64,000 nt of DNA, taken from NCBI RefSeq assembly GCF_932526225.1, contig NC_064041.1:11328813-11392812 (forward strand). Reading direction: 5' to 3'. Made by a program: the position numbers and the translations under genes. The notes below the pieces were generated by a model. That model saw only the letters and a program-made list of their open reading frames with translations, was not told where the DNA came from and did not search any database. Shown in pieces: positions 48,415 through 57,585 of the stretch (the stretch's first letter is position 1; every line of letters begins with the position of its first letter). Origin of the DNA: Nematostella vectensis (Eukaryota; Cnidaria; Anthozoa; Actiniaria; Edwardsiidae).

Positions 48415-48530
48415 GGGGAATAAGCGCACCTTCGCTTATTAGGGAGGGCGCTTATTTCAAATTTTCGAGGTCGAAGGGGAGCGCTTATTGGCGAGAGGGC
48501 GCTTATTCGAATCATTACGGTATATATTTT
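48415..48530. repeat. Cluster of GCGCTTATT motifs
   Basis: AAGCGCACCTTCGCTTATTAGG, then GGGCGCTTATT, GAGCGCTTATT and GGGCGCTTATTCGAATCATTACGGTATAT follow within about 110 bases. The last form is the sort of end seen on dispersed small repeats; no coding sequence is here. Confidence 0.55.
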
Positions 48531-49138
48531 TTTATATTATATTTTTTCTTGATTTGTGACCTACGATAATTCAAAATCATATTAGTTTGACCAGTCATTT
48601 GCTTTACTTGCAGTCACATTTTTATGTTGCGACAGTGGAAGCATTTACGCAAGATCTTGACTAGATTATAACAAGTGAGCGTGACGTCGGTAGCCTCGAC
48701 TGCAAGTGCCATCCCACCCTGAGCTCACTGCAGTAGTTATTTGAAAGATTGTGTTACACAAATAAAAGCTAGTGTATATTTTATTTAAAGTAAAGTTTGA
48801 TTTAAAAACAAGATGCGGCCGTAATTACAATCAATAACTCTTGCCAATATACGTTTACCCACACACAATAAGAGATTATATCGTCACAAGGTGACGAGTC
48901 CACTAGCTTAAAGTAGAAAAATATTGACAGTTGACAAGTTAAAAATATATTGTATCCTAATTCTTACCCTAATTGCCATCAATAAAATTCATTCACCTAA
49001 TCATCAGTTATTCAATTCTTCTTGGTTCTTGTATACATGTCTTTTTTGTCAAACTTTTGAATGCTCTGAATCCGCAGACATGAGCGGTGTCCCCCGCCCG
49101 GAGACCATCTAACCGACAGTTTAACATGTAACTTCAAT

Positions 49139-49323
49139 AAAGGTTGTCAGTGCAAATGGCGATTGGCAAATGGCAGTTCTACGACCGAAAGTAACCATGC
49201 ATTTTGAAGAATATGGATAAATCAAAACAATTATCCATTAAAGGTTACCAGTGCTTGGCACTGACATTACTGGACTTTATTTAACACCTTTTATTTTACG
49301 AATAATTTGCACTGACAACCTTT
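49139..49323. mobile_element. MITE with 19-bp perfect ends, 185 bp
   Basis: AAAGGTTGTCAGTGCAAAT at 49139-49157 is the exact reverse complement of 49305-49323. An inner inverted pair (CCAGTGCTTGGCACTGAC at about 49249) makes the centre palindromic as well. It lies about 270 bases beyond the 3' end of the metal ATPase coding sequence. Confidence 0.85.
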
Positions 49324-49593
49324 TGTGAAATAGGTGTATGTATACACAGGTTATTAAGAAAGTATGTGATGAAGGAAACTACTCCGGAGAGGGTAGGAGT
49401 AGCTGAGGGAGTACACAGGCGGTGATATTACTTGTAAAAGGTTTAGGATTCGACTATTTGGAAGTTAAGAGTACTCCTAGCTACTCAGCTAGCAATTTGT
49501 TTAATTCATCTTGTGGAGAAATGGAAGGTATAGTGAGTATGGATGGAAGGTATGTACCGTGTATTGTTGATGGAATGTATACGTACAGTGTAT

Positions 49594-52500
49594 CTACACA
49601 ATACTCTCGTAAAGATACACTTTCTTGGTTGTCTTCGTGAGCCCGATAACATCTCCAGTCATCTCCGTAAAAACCTTTGGAGCCTTCCATATCAAAGGGC
49701 GTAGCCCATTGAGAATCACGAATATAAGGCCCAGGGCATCCCCTAGAACAGCCATCCATAGATCCACGTGACCCAATAATGCCACAACCATCAGCGCTAA
49801 CTTCAGGACGACTGAGAGAGCGATATTCTGAGTGATGATTGTACGGCAGAATTTCCCGAGACTCACAAGCTCCGGTATCTTGGCTAGATTATTACTCATG
49901 AGAGTGACGTCAGCAGCCTCGACTGCAAGTGCCGTCCCACCCGCGCCCATAGCTATCCCAAGATCCGCCGCGGCCAGGGCAGGCCCATCATTCACACCGT
50001 CTCCGACCATTCCAACGCTGACGCGGCCGACGTTCCGACGACGTACGCAACAGAAATGTGGACTCTCGGAGCGGATCTGGGTTAGTTCGGCGTCGTTGTT
50101 AAGCCCTTGTCTGTTCTTTATCCACTCAAGTTTGTCGCTGGGTTTCATTTCTGCTGTGCATTCGTCCAGGCCCAGGCTCTCCTTCACGGCCGCGGCTGTC
50201 CGCGCATTATCGCCGGTTATCATAGAGGTTTGGATCCCATGATGACGTAACCAATCTAAGGCGTCGATGGTGTTTGGTCGGATGGAGTCGGCCAGTGCAA
50301 CCATGAGCTGCACCTTTGAGTTAACGCTCACGAATACCACGGTCTTGCTCTCGTTGGACCACTGGATGTACTTATCCGTCATCGAACTTCCCAGCTTCTC
50401 CCCACACTGGTCCGTCACCAGCGAGTGATTACCTACTAGCACTTTCTTCCCTTCGACGATCCCAGAGATACCTTTGCCTTCGTGCAGCTTGAACTTCTTT
50501 ACTTCAGGGATACTGAACACGTTCGACTTGACCATAGAGCCGACGCAGCCGGAGAATTCATTCACGATGGCTGCGGCAATGGGGTGGCTCGATTTGCTCT
50601 CGATCCCCGCAGCTAGACGCAGCACCTCGCGCTCATTCACTCCATAGACACTTTCCATATCCGTCACCTGAAATTTTCCTTCGGTCAGAGTTCCCGTTTT
50701 GTCAAAGGCAAGTACCTCAAGCTTGGCCAGCGTCTCGAGATGCTCGCCTTTCTTGATCAATGAGCCTCTCCGAGCAGCCGCAGTGATGCTACAAACGACA
50801 GCAATAGGGGAGGTCATCACAAGCGCGCAGGGGCAGGCAACGACGAGAAGGACTAGGGCCTTGTGACCCCATTCGTGTAAGTCCTGCTGGTAAGTGCCGA
50901 CTCCAGCCACGCCTAAAATTGCAGGAATAGCTATGACCAAGGCTGACGTTACCACTACTAAGGGTGTGTAATACTTGGCGAAATGGTTGATAATTTGTTC
51001 AGTTCTTGTCGAACTTGACTGCGCCTCCTGTACCATTTCGGCCACTCGGGAAACCGTCGAGTTTGATGAGTCCGTCGTTGTCTTGATCTCGAGGTAGCCG
51101 TTCTGATCGACCGTTCCACTGAAGACCTTTGAGTCCACCTTCTTTTCAACGGGTAGGCATTCACCGGTGATAGAGCTCTCGTCTACCGAAGCCCGGCCTT
51201 TCACCACGATGCCATCAAGTGGGATCAGGTCACCTGGTCTGACTGCGATGAGGGTGCCTATCACCACGGTGTCGATATTGACTACCTCGCCCGTTTCCAC
51301 CAGAACCGCAACTTGGGGTCTCTTCAGCATCAGACGGGAAATGGTCCGTTGGACCTTATGCAAGGAATACTCCTCGATGGCGTCAGCCAATGCGAATACA
51401 TAGACCACGGTTGCACCCTCGACCCAATCAGACAACGCGGCCGTCCCAATTATAGCTATCAACATCAGGACATTTATATCAACGCGTAGGTTTTTCATAG
51501 AGATGAATGCGCGCTTGAGTATTGGTATCGAGCCAAACAGAATTTCCGCTATAGCCACCCACATGAACCACTTGGTCTTCAAAAATAGTCCCACGACTGC
51601 AACGATGAAGAGCACGGTCTGTATGGCGATATAAACAAGGAGGAGCTTGATACGAAGGGGTATAACGTGTTTTTCTACCCCGTGGTGATTTCCTGTTTCC
51701 ATGACAGTTGCACCAAGGTGGACCTTATTCAGACTGTCTAAGAGTGTCCGGACGGACACTATTTCCAGGTCATGTCGGACATGCGCCACTCGTCCAATCA
51801 TATTCACGGCCACGTTGATGACTCCGTCAATAGGGGCCAAGACGTCCTTCACTAGTTGTGCCTCCATAGCGCAGCAGATGTTTTGGACTCGTAATTTGGT
51901 GGTGGCTATCCCGGTCTGTTGGGGGGAGTCTTCGTCAAGAACTGATGCGTTGCTAGGTATCCCTAGCGACGGGACGCTTGAACTAATTAGCAGCTTACGA
52001 GTTTCGTCAGCAATTACCTCATCACAACATTCTTCCTCAGATGAGCAGCACGATGGCTCCGCATTTTTCCCCTCTGATGAGCAGCAATCCTGGATTGTTT
52101 CTTTTGAGTCACAACAAGAATTTAAGAGAGCCTCTTTATCACCCTTCTCTGTGCAGCAATACCCCTTGCCCTTTCTCTTAATGGAGCAACAAGCCTCGTT
52201 CCCAGCTGATACTTCTAGATTTTCCTTTTCAGAGCAACACGCTTTTACTCTTTTCTTGGAAGAAGAACAAGACTTAGACGGGTCTCTGTCGCCTCCTTCC
52301 TCGCATGATTTTCCTTCAGCTAATACGCTTTTTAAAGTTTTATTCGAGCAACAATCGCTGACATCCTTTGCTGTTGTGGTAACTTGATCGGTTTCTTTAG
52401 GGGGGATAGAGCATGATTTTCCTTCAGCTAACAAACTATTTAACTTTTTATTCAAGCAACAATCGCTGACATCCTTCGCTGTTGTGGTAACTTGATCGGT

Positions 52501-53031
52501 TTCTTTAGGGGGTAAAGAGCATGATTTCCCTTCAGCTAACACACTCTTTAAATTTTTATTCGAGCAACAATCGCTGACATCCTTCGCTGTTGTGGTAACT
52601 TGATCGGTTTCTTTGGCGGGAACAGACGCAATACCTTCCTTAAAACACGACTTCTTAACAGATAAGCAGGGGAGTTTTTCATCTTCTGAAATCAAACTCT
52701 GGTGTTCTCCAGAATTGCAACACTTCGCTTTTCTTTGATCATTCATCGAACAAGGGATCTTAACGTTACCTTCCGATGACTTGTTCTCCCTACAAGAGGT
52801 CGTCGCCTGCTTTTTTGCGTCACCACAATCATCTTTCTCTTCTTTCTTGGAAGTGCAACAAAGCTTGCCGTTCTCCTGTACAGGCCATTCTAGGCTGTCT
52901 CTTCTGCAAATTATCTCCTCCTTGTTTAAACTTTTGGCTTTAGAGTTACAGCAACCGCCATTTGGCACAACATCTTTAGAGTCACCGCAATGTGCCACAG
53001 CATCTTGTCTGTCACCCACATTGGCGCTCAT
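49594..53031 (-). CDS. P1B-type heavy-metal (Zn/Cd/Pb) ATPase, Cys-rich N-terminus
   Basis: One uninterrupted frame of 1145 residues from ATG 53031 (MSANVGD) to TAG 49594; a splice acceptor just upstream (GATTCTAG) suggests a 5' UTR intron. The N-terminal 370 residues hold more than a dozen Cys-Cys pairs (CCNSK, CCSSE and similar) and three 36-residue tandem repeats (KETDQVTTTAKDVSDCC). An HMA domain with ICCAMEA lies near residue 385. The ATPase core has TGE (about 620), CPC in the metal-binding helix (about 733-735), DKTGTLT (D at about 777), SHP (about 815) and GDGVND (about 1009). A Lys (NIALSVVLKLAL) and an Asp (VLGDALG) in the last helices fit the P1B-2 zinc/cadmium exporters of bacteria and plants. 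The CCxxE-like HMA motif also resembles plant HMA2/4. It should pump divalent metals out of the cytosol; the Cys-rich tail probably binds them. Confidence 0.93.
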   Translation of the reverse strand: MSANVGDRQDAVAHCGDSKDVVPNGGCCNSKAKSLNKEEIICRRDSLEWPVQENGKLCCTSKKEEKDDCGDAKKQATTSCRENKSSEGNVKIPCSMNDQRKAKCCNSGEHQSLISEDEKLPCLSVKKSCFKEGIASVPAKETDQVTTTAKDVSDCCSNKNLKSVLAEGKSCSLPPKETDQVTTTAKDVSDCCLNKKLNSLLAEGKSCSIPPKETDQVTTTAKDVSDCCSNKTLKSVLAEGKSCEEGGDRDPSKSCSSSKKRVKACCSEKENLEVSAGNEACCSIKRKGKGYCCTEKGDKEALLNSCCDSKETIQDCCSSEGKNAEPSCCSSEEECCDEVIADETRKLLISSSVPSLGIPSNASVLDEDSPQQTGIATTKLRVQNICCAMEAQLVKDVLAPIDGVINVAVNMIGRVAHVRHDLEIVSVRTLLDSLNKVHLGATVMETGNHHGVEKHVIPLRIKLLLVYIAIQTVLFIVAVVGLFLKTKWFMWVAIAEILFGSIPILKRAFISMKNLRVDINVLMLIAIIGTAALSDWVEGATVVYVFALADAIEEYSLHKVQRTISRLMLKRPQVAVLVETGEVVNIDTVVIGTLIAVRPGDLIPLDGIVVKGRASVDESSITGECLPVEKKVDSKVFSGTVDQNGYLEIKTTTDSSNSTVSRVAEMVQEAQSSSTRTEQIINHFAKYYTPLVVVTSALVIAIPAILGVAGVGTYQQDLHEWGHKALVLLVVACPCALVMTSPIAVVCSITAAARRGSLIKKGEHLETLAKLEVLAFDKTGTLTEGKFQVTDMESVYGVNEREVLRLAAGIESKSSHPIAAAIVNEFSGCVGSMVKSNVFSIPEVKKFKLHEGKGISGIVEGKKVLVGNHSLVTDQCGEKLGSSMTDKYIQWSNESKTVVFVSVNSKVQLMVALADSIRPNTIDALDWLRHHGIQTSMITGDNARTAAAVKESLGLDECTAEMKPSDKLEWIKNRQGLNNDAELTQIRSESPHFCCVRRRNVGRVSVGMVGDGVNDGPALAAADLGIAMGAGGTALAVEAADVTLMSNNLAKIPELVSLGKFCRTIITQNIALSVVLKLALMVVALLGHVDLWMAVLGDALGLIFVILNGLRPLIWKAPKVFTEMTGDVIGLTKTTKKVYLYESIV
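52310..52620 (-). repeat. 108-bp in-frame tandem repeat in metal ATPase
   Basis: Three copies of a 108-bp unit encode 36 residues each, all containing VSDCC and LAEGKSC. Copies differ at few positions, so the expansion is recent compared with the rest of the gene, and the length is a multiple of three, keeping the frame. Confidence 0.95.
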
Positions 53032-53059
53032 CTTTATTTCTTCTAGAATCACAAAGGTT

Positions 53060-54020
53060 CAGTTACTTATGAAAACAAACACACAAAATAAAAGGAACAT
53101 AATAAATTGTACAGAGTAAACTTAGGGTGGGGGGGGGGGGGGGGGTATTGTCACCACCACCACCCTCACCCCCCATGACAACTATTGTGTGTTCCAATAA
53201 GGCAATGATTTGGGAGATTAATTTTCTTGGATTAGTGTCAGAATTACAACTAAAGTATTTTTTTCTCTCAAAAGGGGAGTGGGTGGTTGAAAAACCTCTC
53301 CCCTAGATGCACTTATGGTTAGGGTACGTTGAGGTTAAATTAGCGGTTGTCAGGGTTAGGCTGATGGTTAGGTAAGGGTCATTATTTATCGAGAGGGGGG
53401 GGGGGGGGGGGTTGCTAAGTTTGATTTTTTTCTGGTTCAAAAATTTCAACTCTCCCCAAATCTAAAGCACAAAAATGGTGACGTTTTCCCAAAAAGGATA
53501 GCAAAAATTAAGGCCCTCAGAAAGAAAAGCTAAAATTATTGTGTGTGTGGTACTGTCTTAGACATGCCAATAAAGGGGCGACGGAGCAGGCCTAAAACAC
53601 CACCAATTTTGAAATTACAGACTTTTAGGAGGCTAAGAAATTGATCAGAATACCTGTTAAAAAAATAAGGCTCTCCCCTAAACCCTGTATCAAAATTTGA
53701 GGCCCTCCCCCAAATTGACGCTCAAAAAATCGCAACCCACCCCCAAGACATAGCAGCCCCCCGCTGCTCCCTTATAGTAGTAGGGTTAAGGTTAAGGTAA
53801 GCAGCTTGTCAACATCTTCTTTGCCTTGTGTAGCAGCTTCATTTCAAGGTTTGTTCCCATTTTTTCCACAAAACACATTATCTTGTTCAATAAGAAACTA
53901 AAATATATGCAGAGAAGTTGTTCATTGATTAGTACTAGTTCAAACTGTGTTATTTGCAACAATTATTTCCAAGTGTTTGATAGATAATATTTTTTTTTGC
54001 TCCACAAATCATTGTAAAAG
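53060..54020. other. Gap upstream of metal ATPase with G runs
   Basis: No coding exon is recognised. G homopolymers stand at about 53129-53145 and 53394-53410. Segments such as GGTTAGGGTACGTTGAGG and GGGTTAGGCTGATGGTTAGG at 53320-53370 are degenerate GGTTAG-type repeats. A promoter or 5' UTR exon of the ATPase may lie here. Confidence 0.35.
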
Positions 54021-54026
54021 TTTATG

Positions 54027-54382
54027 GACAAATCTCTAGATCTCACGAGGGTGAAAAATTGCACTGTGCAAGGGAATAATTTTTTTAATAGAAAATAGGC
54101 AAAATGTTGATATTCTACTGAATAATTTTTTCAGAAGCAATAGCCGCTTAAAATGCAGGAGATTTGGTGAACAATGCAGAAGAACAGGAAAAGGTAAAAA
54201 AGTAAAAAATCTTATGACTCCCACCTGAATGCAGGAGTGGAAACAGGTATGGAGCGGACAAATCTTGAGTTATCCAAAATTGTGGCTGACAAAGGGGAAA
54301 ACAATTTGCCTATTTTCTATTAAAATAATAGTTCCCTTGAAAAGTGAAATTTTTCACCCTCGTGAGATCTAGAGATTTGTCT
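54027..54382. mobile_element. MITE with about 34-bp ends
   Basis: GACAAATCTCTAGATCTCAC followed by GAGGGTGAAAAATT at 54027-54060 recurs in reverse complement at about 54349-54382. Inner segments also pair (AATAGAAAATAGGCAAA near 54087 with TTTGCCTATTTTCTATT near 54305). About 356 bp, no coding sequence. Confidence 0.85.
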
Positions 54383-54586
54383 GCTCTGTGATTTTATTAG
54401 CTAATCAGTGTATCTAAAAATGTCCTGATTCAGGAAAATGCATTGATACCTATTAAATACCAGTGGGAAAGTTGATCGCCCTACTTGAGCCCCTGATTGT
54501 GTTTACATTTATTATTTTAGTAAGATTATTTTATTACTTTGAGAGTTACGGGTAATTTCTGTATCTTCCCCATGCTCACATTCCAG

Positions 54587-54691
54587 GCATTCACAGCTGA
54601 TTTGAGGCAGATCCTCCGGGCAGCACTCACAGTGGAACTCGCGGCACATGATAATGCGATTATGACCTACAGATTAGTAAAGTATTCTTTG
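54587..54691 (+). other. Candidate internal exon, strand ambiguous
   Basis: On the plus strand a strong acceptor (CTTCCCCATGCTCACATTCCAG) opens 105 bases in frame (AFTADLRQILRAALTVELAA) to a TTTG|GTAAAC donor. On the minus strand the same DNA offers acceptor ATCTGTAG and donor GAAT|GTGAGC around 87 bases (54580-54666), which in one frame is Cys/His-rich (MCREFHCECCPEDL). The codon-like composition is unlike the neighbouring AT-rich DNA, so an exon on one strand is likely. I do not recognise the protein in either reading. Confidence 0.3.
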
Positions 54692-55929
54692 GTAAACAAG
54701 GGCACGGTTAGGTGGGAGGGGGGGGGGGGGGAGGGCAATAGCAGATCCAGGAATTTAAATAGGGTGGCTCAACTTTATAATTACTTGGAAATTACACAAA
54801 GTCATCCAGTCCTGAATTGTCAACTCCTAAAAACAAGTATATCATTTTTCTTAAATGGAACTACTCCTGGATCTGCTACTTGAGAGGGGTTATCATGCGA
54901 TATATCAGACAGATATTACAGCTGCACCAAAACTTGTCTTGCTAACAGAGGCTTTTTCCTTTGTTTATCTGTGTTGTATTTGTATTCATGGTTTTGGCTA
55001 TTCAAGCAGTTCTGGTTCCTTTTGGACAACACAAAAACACACATCAGCTGTGGTAAAAACAAAGAGGAAGAAGAGCTCTGATAGCTGGGTAATTAAAAGT
55101 CGCTAATAAGAAAAACCAACATGGGAGAAGAAAAGCATGCAGAATAGCAGTACTATATAATGTACATGATTTTTAAGGCAGGGCAGGGGGGGAGTGGTGT
55201 GGTGTAGTTACCTGTTCTGCTTCTGTTGCTAATTATGGATACCTAACAGAATCACTGTTTCAGTAAACAGTCTGTAGTCGATTCTCTATTACACAATCAG
55301 ACCGTAAATAAGTATAATAAGTATGCTCTTTGGTATTTCAGTTTTGTCAGGGATTGTATTTAGGTTTTGAATAACTAGGTGCTGGTAATAGTGTGTGTCC
55401 ATTTAGAAATATTTGACACATGCTAAGAAGCAGAAAGGCAAAAAATAAAAATGAAAATAATTAAAAACAGACATTCATTCTCTCATTTGATACCTATGAG
55501 CAATACAGGTCACGATATATTTATTCATCATGCAGCCTATATGAACATTATATCCTAAGTATTAATAGTAAATATTATTATAGTAGATATTTTGCTGTTA
55601 GTTGGATTTGGTATGGTATTCCTGGGCATTCGACTCTTAAAGTTTTTTTTAATTTAACAAAACGGTGATGAGCAAAACACAAAAGTATCTTGTTTAAAAA
55701 CCAATATATACTTAGCAGGCATTAGAAATGAACTTTGAACCTCAGTTCCATTTTTTCACATCAAAAATGGATTTCTGACAGATGTTAAAGAAATCATCAA
55801 AATATTTACAGAACATAATCTTAAAATAACCTAGGTCGGCAAGATAATTTTGTGTTATTAATACCCTATATTAAAAAATCTTACTTCTATCTTGAGTTAT
55901 GGTTATCATTTCCAATTTGTGAATTTTTT

Positions 55930-56335
55930 ATCAGGAAAGTTTGCATTGAAGTCTACTGTAAAAAAGTCTAATTAGCATTCAGTTCTCAGAGAAAAAGGCT
56001 TCCCAGCAAATAAGGAATCTTATTTGTACACAGTAATACGTCATTTTATTTGTGAGTAAAGTTTGTATTGCTGTCAACTGGCCGCTGAGAATGTCTTAAG
56101 CCACTCAGTTCTCTGGGAAAAAGCCTATCCATAAGTTATGAATAGTGAATTAGGAATTTAATTTGAATAACAGTAATGTGTCATCGTATTTGTAAGGAAA
56201 CTTTGTATTGCAGTCAACTGATCGATTGAGAAAAGTCTAATGGCATTCAGTTATCTGGGGAAAAGGACACTTTATAAGTGATGAATAACAATGTAGGAAA
56301 ATAATTTGTACATTGTAATGTTTCATTGTATTATT
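55930..56335. repeat. Diverged tandem triplication, unit about 120-145 bp
   Basis: Three consecutive units start with a form of GTAAAGTTTGTATTGCAGTC (about 55935, 56054, 56193), continue with GTCTAATGGCATTCAGTT and end with TTTGTACACAGTAATACGTCAT-like sequence. By eye the units are about 75-80 percent alike, so the event is old. Confidence 0.75.
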
Positions 56336-56583
56336 GAAGGGTGTTATTACTGGTATACACACAATTATAAGAATTGTAAAAATTTTAAAAAGCAGACCCT
56401 AGTTTTCTAATGAGACAAATTAAATCTGGATCGTTCTATTTTCAACCCAGACATTTGTGACTGCCCCAGGTCGAGTGCAAAAGAATAAAAGTGAACGCCA
56501 TAGGAACTTTCCGTATCACAAAAGCTTATCGGCTTATAACTTATCCAGTTATAAGCTTAAAAAAACACAGGAAGCCCAGGCTC

Positions 56584-56748
56584 ATGGCGAGTATAGAAGG
56601 TTTATTACAGCGAAATGAGCTTGTTATAGACCTTGTTAGTTGCTTACAAGACGCTAGAACTTTTTTTTTTTTTATTCAAAAGAAAGATCCTCGCCAACCA
56701 AACGGCAAAACGGGGTTGAGTAGCCGCTTAAAAGGCATAGCTGGATAG
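56584..56748 (+). other. Possible small open frame or first exon
   Basis: ATG at 56584 opens a 54-codon frame (MASIEGLLQRNELVIDLVSC) with a T homopolymer in the middle coding for Phe and ending in TAG just before a GTATGTGT donor-like site. If a gene starts here, the T run may have shifted the frame. No family is recognised. Confidence 0.2.
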
Positions 56749-56980
56749 ACCGGTATGTGTGCTATAATTTTGCGAGGTTTATTTTGCCATTGGAGGCTTG
56801 ATTTAGAAATGATCGGTCAATTTGTGGATCACGTTTGAATTTGGAGGCTGGGGCTGTAAACTCGCGGCACCAGAGTCGCTGTGAGCCTGGACCTGAGATA
56901 CAATTGCAAGAAGTTCATCTGACTTAATTCATGCACTGAGCAAAAGTTGAAGCAATTAATATAGTATTATTTTTTATCAG

Positions 56981-57091
56981 GCCTTAACACTCGACCGGGA
57001 GGTGCTTTGCAACGAAGAATATAAGCCAAGGTCACTCATCCACAGAGATGGCAACACACAAGTGTTCCATCATCATTTCGAAATCATTTAG
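56981..57091 (+). other. Candidate terminal exon of unidentified gene
   Basis: A good acceptor (TATTTTTTATCAG) is followed by 36 sense codons (ALTLDREVLCNEEYKPRSL, then IHRDGNTQVFHHHFEII) and a stop. Charged, protein-like composition argues for a real last exon of a plus-strand gene ending about 500 bases before STX6. It could pair with the exon-like sequence at 54587 or the frame at 56584; I cannot connect them with confidence and do not know the family. Confidence 0.3.
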
Positions 57092-57585
57092 CAGCACTTA
57101 CAGGAAAAAAAACAGAAGCCAAAAAATTGCCCATTTGTTTAAAGTGTGAGATAAACAAAAATGCACTATTGAATAACTTACCTTACGATTGCGTATTTCC
57201 TTGATTAGTGTCTTGCGCAAAGGTATCAGGCGCTCGCCATGACTAGACGTACTTGTTCTTTCCCAATAAACAACTATGTAACAAGAATCGAACACATGAT
57301 CACCTCACAAAATGGACGGGCCAAAAAAAAAAAAGATCCCATAAAAGGCAATGATACCCAAATATGGATAGATCTTAGCCAAATATGGAACTATCACCGG
57401 AAAGACGCGAGATTCAATGACGTCACATATTTTTTTTTTCGCTGGTCGAACGTCACACACATTTTACTCGAGAGCGTCCAAACACTCGCTAAATATCTCG
57501 GTGAAATCTTCTTGTTTAGTTCTAAACCTTGTCTGACCTTGTGTTTTATCTATCCTGAGCTGAAGGTTGACAAACGTACGCAAAA

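Noticed and set aside
51701-52387. 228-codon plus-strand frame
   Set aside because: Antisense shadow of the Cys-rich part of the metal ATPase; the minus strand has the catalytic motifs.
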